Of a DNA stretch of 64,000 bases, positions 1 to 10,801 are shown piece by piece (within the stretch, counting starts at the first letter, position 1; the number at the start of each line of letters is the position of its first letter). Position numbers and translations under genes: made by a program. The notes under the pieces were generated by a model that did not search any database, had not been told where the DNA came from, and saw only the letters and a program-made list of their open reading frames with translations. Origin of the DNA: Reticulitermes lucifugus (Eukaryota; Arthropoda; Insecta; Blattodea; Rhinotermitidae); contig JAKCWW010000512.1 in the NCBI GenBank assembly GCA_026260175.1, positions 1-64,000 on the forward strand, written 5' to 3'.

Positions 1-1060
1 AATTTTAACAATTTTAATAATAAAGCTACTTAAAAAGTGGTTTTAGTGTGCATCAGTTGGTCTTTATAACCTAATTTAATATGACGAAGATGCACGGTGT
101 CAACAATGTGAAATATACAAATAGGTAAGGAAATCCTGTTGCAGAAGTACCCAATGTTTTAAGTCTTTCGTTACTTCTACTTTTAAGGATTTATTTCTGA
201 CGTTATGCATGTTTAAGCGAACGATGTTCGGTAATTTTAGATGCCTTCTTTATATTAGACCATAAGGTTAGATACTTGCTTGTCTGATACCTCCCGTTTG
301 ATATGGCGTGTTGATAGTTGATAGTTTCGGAAATCTTGCGAATCTTGCCAATCTTGCCAATGGGAACTTAGACGCTTTAAAAAATGTAATCGAAGTTGAC
401 ATTTAAATTAAGAATTAATTAAAATATACTAGTTTTTTATAATTATGTTAAAACGCACACCCTATTCCATCAAATTTCTAAGCATTCGAGCCAGCGAATA
501 ATTTATTGACATTATTCAGGCAACACAGATTTGTTATTTCATCCATCATTTATTCGTGTCACATGCCTTTTTCAACGGCTCAATTTTGTCGACTTGTTAG
601 GCTGATGTAACTAAATCGTGTGTGTAAACCCCAATTTTGAGCGTATGAAGTAAATTTCAGATAGAGCAGAATGAGGTACAAGAGTAAAAACAAGGTGAGA
701 ACGAAGACATGCATTTGAAATTTATAAAGTAGAATAATCCTGATGTTTGTTGCTTACAGATAATCCAAGGATGTTTTCCATTCTCCTATTCCTTCTCTAC
801 CGCTTTCATCCCTGCACTTTCTGTTCTTGTAATCTTTCTTTCTTTCTTTCTCACAGTGTATTCAGATACGAGGCCTGAAAATGCTGTAAATAGTACTTAC
901 AAATTAATTTCCTATCACAAAAAAAGTATTGTTCATCCGTTAGAGGCTTAGCATTTAATACTGTTGCGAAAAATTGCGGTTTATTAAAGAAATGTACTAA
1001 CAGCTTTTGCTTACTCTGTCAGCAAAATACAGAATTCTCTAACAATAACTCATTTCATAC
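1..1060. other. No gene seen; AT-rich intergenic DNA
   Basis: I see no convincing coding frame. The only structured element is a short pyrimidine tract of TTTC units near 833-853. The rest is ordinary AT-rich sequence with stops in all frames. Confidence 0.6.
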
Positions 1061-1096
1061 ACACACACACACACACACACACGTATATATATATAT
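1061..1096. repeat. (CA)n followed by (TA)n microsatellite
   Basis: About eleven CA units run directly into a short TA tract. A compound dinucleotide repeat like this is typical of insect intergenic DNA. Confidence 0.9.
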
Positions 1097-1617
1097 GCAA
1101 TAAACAGTGTGTTTTAAAGAATTGCAGCAGACCAGTATCAATTGTTTACATACTTCTGGTTTGCCTTTCAAATGTGTCAAATTTTCGGCCTAAATTAATC
1201 TCATGTTTGGACGACCATAGCATGGAACATCCGTAACTGAAATTGTTTCCTGTATCTGAAAAATTTCTCCTCCGTGTTTCCGGAAACAAGCAGAGGTATC
1301 ATTTGTAGGTGCGCTGCAGGCTGTGTAATGGAAACTCGACAAAGCTAAGTTCAGTCACGTATCATATGGAAACAAAAGACCAGAAGTGAGAACTGTGTAT
1401 GGGTAGCAGTTTGGACCTGGTGACGTGCTGCTACATGTCACATCTTAAGGCTCAACACATCCTTTCCCTGAAGTTCTTGTTCTCAGATGCCCGAGAAACC
1501 AACACAATCACCTGAAGTGCTGTGTTAAAGTAAAGAATACTAATGATGAAAATTTATCAGAAATGTATGCAATGTGAATTTGTGGCTGAGCGAATAAAGA
1601 TTTTTTTTTAACATCAA

Positions 1618-2870
1618 AACAGCAAGGATGACGACATTTGTGATATATCTGAGCCATCAACATCAAAAGATCATGAGTTCGCACACATCATGATGTCTGC
1701 TGAACCACACAGGGTCACACAGAATGAATTAAACCAACTTGTCAGAGATATGGAACTTCCGAAGGGTAAAGCAGAACTGTTGGCGTCGAGACTACAACAG
1801 TGGAATCTCCTTGATGACAATGTGAATGTGTCTGCGTTCCGTTCCCGCCAAAAACGTCTGGCTCAATTCTTTAAGAAGGAAGGTAACCTTGTCGCTTACA
1901 ACGATGTTGATGGTCTGATGAGAGCCCTGAATATTAATCGTAAGCCTGAGGAATGGAGATTATTTATAGACTCATCGAAGTCAAGTCTGAAAGCTGTTCT
2001 GCACCATAATGCAAAGTTTTGCCATCAATTCCAGTTGGTTATGCAGTCAATATGAAGGAATCATATGACAACATGAAGCTTCTTCTAAACTGCGTAAACT
2101 ACAAGAAATACCATTTGCAGCTTTGTGGAGACTTGAAAGTTGTTGCTGTATTGCTTGTACTGCAGCAGGGCTACACGAAGTTGTGATGTTTCTTATGTGA
2201 ATGGGACAGTCGGGCAAAGACTTCCTATTACAAGAGGTGAGACTGGCCTTTCCGACAATCACTGGAACAGGGAACAAACAATGTACAGCATCTACCGCTG
2301 CTAGAATCCAGCAACATTTTGCTGCCTCCTCTGCACATCAAACTAGGACTAATGAAGAACTTCATTAAGGCTATGGATTAGACAGGGCCAGCGTTTACGT
2401 ATCTCGATGAGAAATTCCCAGGGATCAGTGCTGCAAAAATCAAGAAGGGTGTTTTCATCGGTCCTCAGATAGGCAAGCTCTTCAGAGACGAACAGTTCGA
2501 CCACATTATCAGTGGCAACGAGAAGAGGGCGTGGAATAATTTCCGTCTTGTAGCAACCAACTTTCTAGGAAATAAGAAGGCTGACAACTACAAGGAACGT
2601 GTTGAAAACCTGTTGTTGTCCTATGAGGAATTAGGCTGCAATATGTCTTTAAAGATCCATTTTCTGCACTCTCACTTGGATTTTTCCCCGGAAAACTGTG
2701 GGTCACTGAGCTATGAGCACAGCGAACGTTTTCGTCGTGATATCGCAGCAATGGAGAAGAGATACCAGGGCAAGTGGAGTTCATCGATGTTAGCCGACTA
2801 TTGCTGGACGGTAACAAGGGATTCTCCTGGACTTACGCATAAACGGCAGGCGAAGAGACAGCGCATTTAA
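1618..2870 (+). pseudogene. Decayed copy of a multi-copy arthropod protein family
   Basis: Two open segments belong to one broken gene. The first is open from at least 1618, and its first methionines are at 1690. It shares frame with nothing downstream of about 2020, where one frameshift moves the reading to the frame used all the way to the TAA at 2868-2870. That second segment has three in-frame stops: TGA at 2184-2186, TGA at 2238-2240 and TAG at 2379-2381. Between the breaks the translation is continuous and protein-like, with motifs such as WRLFIDSSK, NMKESYDNMKLLL, CGDLKVVAVLL, LPPLHIKLGLMKNF, CNMSLKIHFLHSHLDF and AMEKRYQGKWSSSMLADYCW. I recognise these as a family annotated many times over as uncharacterised protein in arthropod and some other invertebrate genomes. 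Its function is unknown to me. Copy number suggests it travels with a mobile element. A cysteine-bearing N-terminal part may lie degraded at about 1310-1600, but I cannot read it securely. This copy cannot be translated whole. Confidence 0.75.
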
Positions 2871-2879
2871 TCAAGGCAA

Positions 2880-3060
2880 GCCAGTCAGTATACACTATGT
2901 CAAGAATATAGTGTCTAAGGCATGGATAACTATGTTAGATAATGTTTTTTTAAACTGTACCCAATCAAGCCTTTTCGTGATCATTTTCTTGTTCAGCGTC
3001 CCAAAATCTATAAAGGGAAACGTATTTCTTATCCGAAGCAGAAAAATTCGAAATCATTTT
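2880..3060. other. No feature seen between pseudogene and SINE fragment
   Basis: Short AT-rich stretch. An open frame of 67 codons starts at 2911 but runs into the repeat at 3068 and resembles no family I know. Confidence 0.4.
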
Positions 3061-3067
3061 TACAGTG

Positions 3068-3170
3068 TAACCGGCCGCCTACACGCCGCGGAAAGGACAC
3101 CCGCTACTCATTAAATAGGAGGCTGGGTGGGCGTCAGAACCGGTCTGGACAATTTGCAGAAGAGAAGAAA
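3068..3170 (-). repeat. SINE-type fragment, central block B
   Basis: The plus strand reads AGGAGGCTGGGTGGGCGTCA and then a CGGTCTGGAC block, the antisense of a module ending GTCCAGACnGGnCC...CCACCCAGCCTCCT. The same module is found near 37060-37140 and 60220-60262 on the minus strand and near 61735-61775 on the plus strand. No head with A and B boxes survives here, so this is a truncated copy. Confidence 0.6.
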
Positions 3171-3429
3171 CTGTTGCCTCTGTCAAGGTGATTGAAGACA
3201 TGACTTGGGGGAAAAAATTTAAAGGAGCGGATCGCAATTAATTTTAGGCACTGCCCTAGAAGTTTTGTGGAGATATGTGAAAGACAAAGAATGGTACAAT
3301 TTCGGAGTATGAAATCGCGACCTTCCAAACACTTCACTATAATTCTCCCAACAACTCGGTCACAATGTTTTAAAATTAGAGTCAAGAAATGCGACCGTGC
3401 AATTGCGGAAGTGTTTAATAATGAAATTA

Positions 3430-3560
3430 ATCGGTAGCTATCTATCTATTTATCTACCTATCTATCTATCAGTCTGTCTGTCTGCCTGTCTGTCTACCTA
3501 CCTAATCTATCTATCTATCTATCTACCCATCAATCTGTCTGTCTGTCTGTCTGTCTATCC
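3430..3560. repeat. TCTA/TCTG compound tetranucleotide microsatellite
   Basis: The tract alternates blocks of CTAT and CTGT units. It keeps one frame open for 65 codons, giving a translation of Leu, Ser, Tyr, Cys and Ile only, which is a by-product of the repeat. Confidence 0.95.
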
Positions 3561-3599
3561 GTCAGCTTATATATCTGTATATGTGTGTATCTAAACAAG

Positions 3600-4605
3600 A
3601 AAATAATTAAATAAGTCTTATGTAAGTATGTGTATGTAAATAAAAATAGTTGAAAAAAGCAGAGAATGTGTCGCAAATTAGAAAGAAGTTTTTAAATTGG
3701 ATATTGTGTCCAATTTTGCTGCGCTGGATTACGAAGGGCATTGCATTAGCAAACACACTGTAGCGGGCATCTTGGTGCAATGTATGGTAACGTTGGATAC
3801 GACATGACACGTCCAAAATACGCGGAGAAACATGGCTACCTACATAACGACCCCACAGCTGCCACGGCCTATGTTACCTGTTTCTCAGGTTATCTATCGA
3901 TATTGCAAGTGGTTTCCGGGTTGGACGGGAATTTATGGTAGCGATTTCGATAGTTTGTGGTTCCTTCTTGCTGCATTGCCTTTCCGTGCTGGGATCACAT
4001 GCAGCTATTTCATTTCTATTTCCCTTCACTTCTTGTTAAGAATGGTCGAGGCGTTGGAGTATTGGTTATAATTTTAAAAAGACGTTAACTTGCAAAGCAT
4101 TTATAACTTGTAACAATGACGAACGCTGCCACACAAATATTACGTTATGGTCGGTAAATTGTGGATTGTCTTTCAAGTAATCAACTTCAAAGGACTAAAT
4201 ATTGCTTTACAGAAACATAATTGAATTTTTCTGTTCTGTTTCTTATAAGAAACATTTCTTCATCATATATTGTGGTACGGTTTTGAACATTCTTCCAAAA
4301 TGATAAAACAATTTTGTTTTCAGTAAAATAAATTCATCAGAGCCAAAAATAAAGAGCCAGCACAATAGAACAGAAATCGTCTTGAGAATATAGTCGCAAC
4401 AGACTTACGAAAGCCTGGCTTCTTTGTGATTTCACTTATAAGGCGCGTTTTTATAAAACAAAACAAGAGTATTTTCTTTATTATGTATGTGAGTTGAAAT
4501 CAACGTATCTGAATAAAAATGATATCAGCTGAAAGACGTTTGTGTAAAGAAGAAGAAAGTTCAAGCCTACAAGGAGATATTACTTTATTAAAAAAATATA
4601 CAGAA
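3600..4605. other. No gene seen; intergenic DNA
   Basis: An open frame at 3832-4071 (79 codons) has a hydrophobic end, but no recognisable domain, splice context or repeat identity. I see nothing else of note. Confidence 0.5.
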
Positions 4606-4611
4606 TGATAT

Positions 4612-4641
4612 ATGTGTGTGTGTATGTGTGCGCGCGCGTGT
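4612..4641. repeat. (TG)n/(CG)n short microsatellite
   Basis: TG units are interrupted by a GTATG and a CGCGCGCG block. Confidence 0.85.
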
Positions 4642-4644
4642 GTA

Positions 4645-5600
4645 CAAAACTGAATCTACAATAATTTATTTCTCGTATCCGTAACAAGTCTCGCTGTAAA
4701 AGCGAGATGGAAGATGAAAGACGAAATCAACTTTAAATTCAATTATCCTAACCATCTTTCATTCCCTTTATGTTCTGCCATGTATAGAACAGATTCGACT
4801 GAACAAGTGGAAAATTAAATTTTCGTTATACGTATTCGGCCTTCTTCTGTACTTAATGAAATGTCCTGCAAGGGCCCTTCTTTTTTCTCTCTCTCTCGTT
4901 GTATTTCTGTGTATGGCCTTTTCCACCCTTCCTGTTCTCGAAACGTTTTTAGCGTTTGCCTGCCTTTTCGCATTTTGTGTTTTCGTGCTTTACAGCAAGT
5001 ACTCAATTTCACAGAGAGGATAATGACAACATCATCTTCAGCAGTGAAAGTTCATATTAAATTCGCGTATTGTGGATAGAACCTGATAATGAGAAACAGA
5101 ATGTGAAACGTATACACAAAGCATTTTAAGGCCACCGAATTTCGTCAAACTGTTCGTAAGTAATATAAATATTTTCTTACTTCAGACTGAAACTGACATG
5201 TTATTGGTGATAGAATAAGTTTATATTGCTTATGATGCCGTAACTGAATATATAAGCAGAATGTTTCGCCGAGGGATTGTCATCTGATTCCAGCGTTTAA
5301 GAAAAATTTGGCACCCACAAATATAAAGATTATCGCGAAGTGGAAACAGTTGTGACATAATGGCTGATGCAAATGAAGATGTCTTTCTGTCAACAGGTGA
5401 GAGAAACCTTTCCCCACGATGTGGTAAATGCCTGAGCTTTTCCTGGGACTCTAAGAAGAAATAGTGCTATAGCAGTATATTTTATCCTAATTGCACTCAG
5501 TCGAAAATAAGGAAATTAAATGTGTGAATTATAAAGTCATTTTCTGTCCGAAGTTCGTATTTTGTAATAAGGTTTTCACTCAATTAATATGGCTATGTGG
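4645..5600. other. No gene seen; intergenic DNA
   Basis: Only short frames of 65 to 72 codons, overlapping on opposite strands, are present. No repeat signature is recognised. Confidence 0.5.
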
Positions 5601-5608
5601 GACTTCTC

Positions 5609-5872
5609 GCCGATCCCAGTGGCCGCGCGGTCTAAGGCGTGGGTCTGCGGCGGCTCGCTTGCTGGGATTGTGGGTTCGAGTCCCACCGGGGTTACGGATG
5701 CATTTCTCTTGTGAGTGTGGTGTGTTGTCAGGTACCGTTCCCTTCGTATGGCTGATCACTCGTCCAGAGAAGTCCTACCGACTGTGGTGTGTCTAAAATG
5801 AGTGTGATTGTAAGGCCCCATAAGGGGAGGCCATAACCCGAAAAAGGTCCGCAGCCACGCAGGAAAAAATAT
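5609..5872 (+). mobile_element. tRNA-headed SINE, family 1, copy 1
   Basis: The head begins GCCGATCCCAGTGGCCGCGC. It carries an A-box-like GTGGCCGCGCGGTCTAAGGC and a B box GTGGGTTCGAGTCCC. The tRNA-unrelated body follows (CTCTTGTGAGTGT, then CACTCGTCCAGAG, then CCTACCGACTGTGGTGTGTC). Four more copies occur at about 11403, 14551, 33334 and 36624, all in the same orientation. The flanks GACTTCTC (5601-5608) and GACTTTTC (5875-5882) may be a worn target-site duplication. SINEs are non-coding and are mobilised by a LINE enzyme; the partner is not known here. The open frame across this element is not a gene. Confidence 0.9.
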
Positions 5873-5884
5873 GAGACTTTTCCA

Positions 5885-6880
5885 TCCCCCTTTTCTGGCC
5901 CTTCAAGTAATGTTTTGAGTCTGTGTTTTTCCCTTCGAGAGAGAACATTATGTGTCTGTTACGAAGATGATGAAGGTAAATGTGCCGAAGAAAGAAATGA
6001 CCCGTTCTAGGACTGTAAATAAATTCAATGTATGAGAGAAATAATTGAGTTATTCATAGGTACGCGAGCTTTTTACATACGTGTTACTGTCGTACACGAA
6101 ACTAAAACCCTATTTTGTGCATACTGTTATTACCAATCAAAGGCATCCAAGTAAATATACTCGTAAATAAAAAATATTTGGAGTGGTGTAGAAATATAGA
6201 TAATTATAATTTTAATATCTATAGGGACTGACAGGCACAATACTGGTCTCATGTGCTGAAATGTGACACGACCATACCAAATCATCGTATTAGCGAAGCC
6301 TAATTTTATTTGACAAATTGCAATTATAAAATTCATTAACATGAAGTCCTTTAACTTCGGTTCGCACAACTCCTACCCAACCATTCCTCAGACTCTCCCA
6401 AATTATATTATTCCTTCATTTGTCGAGATCTGTTTCGTCACACTCACACTGAAAACACAAAGAAAGGATAGATGTGATGGTTGTTGCACAATACTGTAAA
6501 ATCAACGAATCTGAATGTGTAGAAAATATACTGATATGCTTTATTGGCAGGACAGATGGTTAATCGGGAATAATTGGACATTTCAGAACTGAGGCATTAA
6601 AACTTCAACCACAAATGGGTGCAGATGCTCTTAACTTCGTGAAGGTTGTGGGTAATTCAAACAGTTCAAGTCCTGAGAATTTCTTAGCTGAGTTCATAGA
6701 GATTCAAACATTTCCTTCCGCCGTACATTTGGTAAATGCTTGTAAGCCTACGTGGCGTTATGATTGGAAGACGTAAGAGTCCACAAGAAGAAAACATGTA
6801 GAGAGTATTTGAATAGTGAAGAATATTGCTTTGAAGAAGTTAGAATGCTTTAAATCTTTGGATATTTGTAATGCGAAAGA
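5885..6880. other. No gene seen; intergenic DNA
   Basis: A minus-strand frame at 6130-6369 (79 codons) has no recognisable domain. No repeats were recognised. Confidence 0.5.
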
Positions 6881-6889
6881 CGGATGTTA

Positions 6890-7165
6890 TTGAAAAAATC
6901 GAGAAGAGGTTTCTACGAACGACAAAAGATTTTACGGACTACACCGTTTTATAGACCATGAATTTTTGAGAAAGAAAGACAATTTTTCAACGAAGTCAGA
7001 AAGTCGAAAGAAAGTGGGGAGTCCAAATCCAGATGGCTGGAATAATGAGAATATGATTTACGGAAGCTGAAAGTTAACAGGTGTAGAAAAACTAAATAAA
7101 ATAGAGACGAAAGAGTATCAGTTGCAAAGAAGGCCAAGGCCGTGAGAGGACTGTAGAACCAAGAA
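6890..7165 (+). mobile_element. Degraded LINE 3' coding fragment (second type)
   Basis: With frameshifts allowed, short pieces read like the C-terminal tail of a non-LTR retrotransposon reverse transcriptase: KSRWLE, then a DLRKLKVNR-like stretch, then VAKKAKAVRGL followed by a stop. This tail type resembles a GRPKSRWLD...W ending I know from insect LINEs. The match is weak and built from several frames, so it could be coincidental. Confidence 0.4.
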
Positions 7166-7169
7166 GCAA

Positions 7170-7685
7170 TAGTTAATTAAATTTCTTGTAATTGTTTTTC
7201 TGTCCAGTAATTCTGTTAAGCGGTTACATAATTACTAAATTCTGTAGTCCTTCCTGTTTCACGGAATTTACTCGCATGCACCTCTATGTTTTAACACTAT
7301 GAGGTTGGGTTGAAGCTGGCAGTAAGATTATATTTGATTATAAGCTCTGGGGAGTCGAACGAGTACAATAAAGGGCAGGTCAGGTGTCAGAGACAGACGA
7401 GCGAATCTCAAATTCACAAACATGGCACTGGCACAGGGGCGAAAAGAAAGCAAGGTAAAATGAGAGGCAGGCAGTTCGAATTAAGAGCCGGTTATGGACA
7501 CGTATTATATAAACGTCAGGAAGGAACGCAGAAACTGGAGAATGATGAATATGAATGGAAGAATGAAAGACATTGTTGACGCCATAAACAATAATTGAAA
7601 TGTGAGGATATAAGAAGATAACAGAAATTAAAGTAAAATTATATCAGAAGATTAAGTTGGTATAAGAATTTATTCCCCACTGACG
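7170..7685. other. No assigned feature; 89-codon open frame
   Basis: The frame 7310-7579 is rich in Gln, Lys, Arg and Glu, but I recognise no domain. It could be part of a degraded element. Confidence 0.35.
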
Positions 7686-7689
7686 AAAT

Positions 7690-8125
7690 AACTCCATGGA
7701 GCAGAGTCCATTTTGAGAAGCTAACAGGTCCTGAGCTAGACAAGAAATTCCCCACATTTTAAGTAACCCGAAGGTTTATTACCGAATTCACAAGAGCCCG
7801 CCACCTGTCCCTATCCTGAGCCATATCAATCCATTCTATGCTCCCCATCCCACTTATTGAAGATCCATTTTAATATTAAACTCCCATTTACGCCTGGGTC
7901 TTCCAAGTGGTCTCCTTCCCTCAGGTCTCCCTACCAAAATCCTTATGCACCTCACCCATTCCCCATACGTGCTAAATGCCCCGCCCACCTCATTCTTCTT
8001 TATTTGATCACCCGAATAATATTTGGTGATGAGTACAGATCATTAAGTTTCTCGTTATTAGCCTTCTTCACTCCCCTGTTACCTCGTCCCTCTTAAGCCC
8101 AAATATCCTCCTCCCCACATAAAGA
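7690..8125 (-). mobile_element. LINE 3' end, YADD-type family A, copy 2
   Basis: Read on the minus strand, this matches the 3' part of the LINE at 10115-11330: a FG-type start near 8110, then a GHV-like tract, KPLGRPRR-like residues near 7890-7920, a ...QDRDRW-like end near 7810-7830, and the 3' UTR phrase GTTAGCTTCTC. Frameshifts and stops break it. Its 5' end is truncated, as usual for LINEs. It lies in inverted orientation to the copy about 2 kb away. Confidence 0.75.
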
Positions 8126-8385
8126 CATTATCTAAAATTATGTTTCAGCCTGAGATAATGTTTATTGTTACATTTTAATAACTTTTACCGATTTTATGTT
8201 ATGAGAGTGATTTAATGTACTGAAGATGAAAAGTAATTTCCAGAAATATTACTACATTTGTAGTAGTAAAGTCTTCTCATACGTTAAAAACATCTCTCAA
8301 AATGCTATTTTAAATTCGTAAAGCAACGATGAGCTACTAGATTCTAATATTAAGTCTTTAAGGTCGAGTGGTAAATGTATGTACC

Positions 8386-8590
8386 AACTGCTGTTACAGT
8401 AAGAACCTCTGAAAATTCAGTACACGTTGCGTTTATGTTTGTTGTACCTCACAAAAAATACAGATTACCTCCTTATACAGCATTAACAAGTTGGTCTTTT
8501 AATGGAGACGGAATGTGTTCCATCGGAGGTAGGAAACAATGTTTATGAAAATTTGGAAGAATGTCATCTTCAAAGTGCTAACGCATAGAC
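8386..8590. repeat. Dispersed repeat, copy 1 of 3 (weak)
   Basis: Shares an ordered series of short matches with 9640-9900 and 57420-57650: a CCTCACAAAAA or CCACAAAG block, then CT-TACA-nATT-AC, then TCTaATGGAAaCacA, and near the end a CTTCAAAG or TTACAAAG block. Divergence is high and boundaries are uncertain. Confidence 0.35.
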
Positions 8591-8889
8591 TCTTTTTTAA
8601 CATAATTAATATTTTTCTGATCACTATTTATTTATTTAATATTTAAAGGCATGAGACCCATGACTATACATTTGGGAAAACTGTTATCGTAAATACAGCA
8701 TAGATGGAACTGTCCCGAAGGTAATTTAACCATTGAAACCATTTGGACTGTCTTATAATTCAATCTTAAATTCAGTTCTTGGAGTTAATTCGAATCCTAC
8801 GGCAAGTGTTTGCAGCCACTAAGTTTATAAGGTTGTGTCCCCACCCTGTCTTACCTAAACACATACAAATAGACTTACCAGTTTCATGC

Positions 8890-9240
8890 CGTAAGAAGAA
8901 TTCTGGTGTTTGAGAAAGAAAAGCTGCTGGAAAGGATATTTGGAATTTAGAGACTTTAAATTTGCTTACGAGAACTTCCATGATGTGTATTTTACACCGA
9001 ACAGTATTAGGGTAATAAAATCGAGGAAAGTGGTGTGGATGGATCATTTGGATATATAGAAGAAATAAAAAAATTACGAGTATATATTTTCGGAAAACTT
9101 GAATGGAAGGTGCAACTTTTAGATTGAAAATAAAATGGCATGAAGATCTTAAAATGGATCGTAACGAAACAGAGTGTCGATGTTGGGGCTGGAATAAACT
9201 AATTCAAGACAGACGACACTAGAGGAAATTTGTGCAAATA
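8890..9240 (+). mobile_element. LINE 3' coding fragment, family A, copy 3
   Basis: Pieces read RVFEKRLLERIFGI-like near 8905-8955, then a TEQ-type link, then IKSRKVVWMDHL at about 9020-9050, which matches the VVKSRRMRWAGHV motif of the copy at 10990-11030. The remaining part reads like KIKWHEDLKMDRNE and QDRRH, as in the RPRRRWEDNIKMDL...QDRDRW end. It is heavily decayed. Confidence 0.6.
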
Positions 9241-9244
9241 ATAA

Positions 9245-9635
9245 TGAACTTTCTGGTTCCTTAATATCTGAGGTCTTTTATGAAATGCGATTCTATCATA
9301 CTCTCAGGGCGCGACACACGAAGCTGGTTAGTCAAATTGTGAAAAAAATGACGTCAGTTATATTAGGCTGTGTAGAAATTCGTGTCCATTCAAGGAGCTG
9401 GCGTTAAATGCAAGCGTGTAAATACTATAAAACATACGAAGAAAACTGCTATTTTTTTGTGTTGTAGGATGCTAAACGTTAGTGCAGAACATTCAATATC
9501 TTCTGCTGCATTTGAAATTTCAATAACGGATATTTGTGACATACAACAAAACAAACTTTTACGTTCTGGATAAAGTACATTAAGAAGTGGTGTTGACTAA
9601 ATCTGAAGTGTTTATTAAAAATGAAAAGAATACAG
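9245..9635. other. No feature seen
   Basis: Only short frames (63 and 70 codons) with no recognisable content. Confidence 0.4.
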
Positions 9636-9639
9636 GAAC

Positions 9640-9900
9640 ATGCATGAAGTTTTTAACATACGAAATACATATTCTACACTCTTGTTTAACAATAACATTT
9701 CTGCACTTTCTTGTACAAGTGTATTTGTGTGTTCTGTATGATCCTCACAAAAAGCAACGATTATTTCCCTGTACAATATTAACTGATTTTTCTTTCTGAT
9801 GGAAGCACACTGTGTTTTCTGTGAGGTACGAACGGATATTTTATACATAACTTAGGAAAATTTAGTCTTCAAAATTTAACTAAGAGTAAACTTCAACATG
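9640..9900. repeat. Dispersed repeat, copy 2 of 3 (weak)
   Basis: Contains CCTCACAAAAAGCAACG, CCTGTACAATATTAACTGA, TCTGATGGAAGCACACTGTG and GTCTTCAAAATTTAAC in that order, matching the series at 8386 and 57420. It is probably an old interspersed element of unknown class. Confidence 0.35.
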
Positions 9901-10114
9901 TTCTGACCATCATAAGTACGACATTTTCAAATTAGTATCACTTAACATGTTTGAAACCATCAGATTCGCCCTCAGGGTCCGTATGGTTACATTACATATA
10001 AACTTTGTACTTTAAAAATTATTACTCTAATTTTCGACATTGACCATCATACTTCAAAGAAGTTATTAGTAATTCAAAAACTTTAATTTCTAGCTGAAAA
10101 CAATCACTTGTCTA

Positions 10115-10670
10115 TAAGCGAAACACTTGATTATATAGCTTCTGTCCTAATCAGTTCCTTTCCTAAATTTTATGTTGTTATTAAGAATGGTTTGAAACAA
10201 AGAGGGGCTTTATCGCCATTCCTTTTCGACTTTGCTTTAGAATATGCTAATAGGAGGGTTTAAAATTGAATGGTATACATCAGCTTCTAGTTTATGCTGA
10301 TGGTGTTAATATATTGGGCGGAAGCGTACATGCTATAAAGAAAAACACAGAAGTTTTAGTAGTCGCTAGTAAGGAAGTTGGTCTACACGTAGGTGTAAAT
10401 GTTGAGAAAACTAAGTACATGGTCATGTCTCGAGAGCAGTCTGCAAGACAAAATCACAACATAAAGATAGGTAATACATTCTTTGAAACGGTGGAACACT
10501 TTAAATATTTGGGAACACGTCTAGCAAATCAAAATTCCATACATGAAGAAATTAAGTACAGTCTGAAGAAAGGGAATGCTTGTAATCATTCGGTGTAGAA
10601 TGTTTTGTCTTCCAGTTTCCTACCCAAAAACATAAAGATCAAGGTTTACACGACTGTAATTTTGCCCATG
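10115..10670 (+). mobile_element. LINE reverse transcriptase fragment, family A (5' part)
   Basis: This is the fingers-to-palm region of a non-LTR retrotransposon reverse transcriptase. It reads KNGLKQRGALSPFLFDFALE near 10185-10245, a stop, then YADGVNILGG at 10293-10322, MVMSREQ at 10420-10440, and KYLGTRLANQNSIHEEIK near 10505-10558. The catalytic YADD box is YADG (GAT GGT at 10299-10304), so this copy lacks the second catalytic aspartate. The element is truncated at its 5' end. Its coding sequence is interrupted by a foldback element at about 10671 and resumes at about 10802. Confidence 0.85.
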
Positions 10671-10801
10671 CATGCTTTAAAGCTTCCGCCGCAGTGTAAA
10701 TGAGATCTGCGCTGTTTTGGGATTTTTACGCAGCGTAGAATGATAAGTTCGTATCGACGTCTCGGGACAACCTACCGGTACCATCGTCAAGGGTCAAGAA
10801 T
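10671..10801 (+). mobile_element. Foldback element inserted in the LINE
   Basis: The sequence GCTTCCGCCGCAGTGTAAAT...GAGATCTGCGCTGTTTTGGG matches the start of the foldback element at 61830-61900. The downstream part CGGGACAACCTACCGG...ACCATCGTCAAGGGTCAAGA matches 53320-53350. Neither belongs to the LINE: joining the sequence before 10671 to that after 10802 restores the expected order ILP, then VVLYG, of the reverse transcriptase thumb. Only one end of the foldback unit is present, so the copy is partial or internally deleted. Confidence 0.7.

Noticed and set aside
3397-3594. 65-codon frame of Leu, Ser, Tyr, Ile and Cys
   Set aside because: It is the translation of the TCTA/TCTG microsatellite.
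5491-5796. 101-codon frame over a SINE (also 11393-11590 and 14541-14744)
   Set aside because: The shared translation (SQWPRGLRRGSAAARLLGLWVR-type, here shortened) is the SINE head read as protein; it recurs with each SINE copy and does not indicate a gene.
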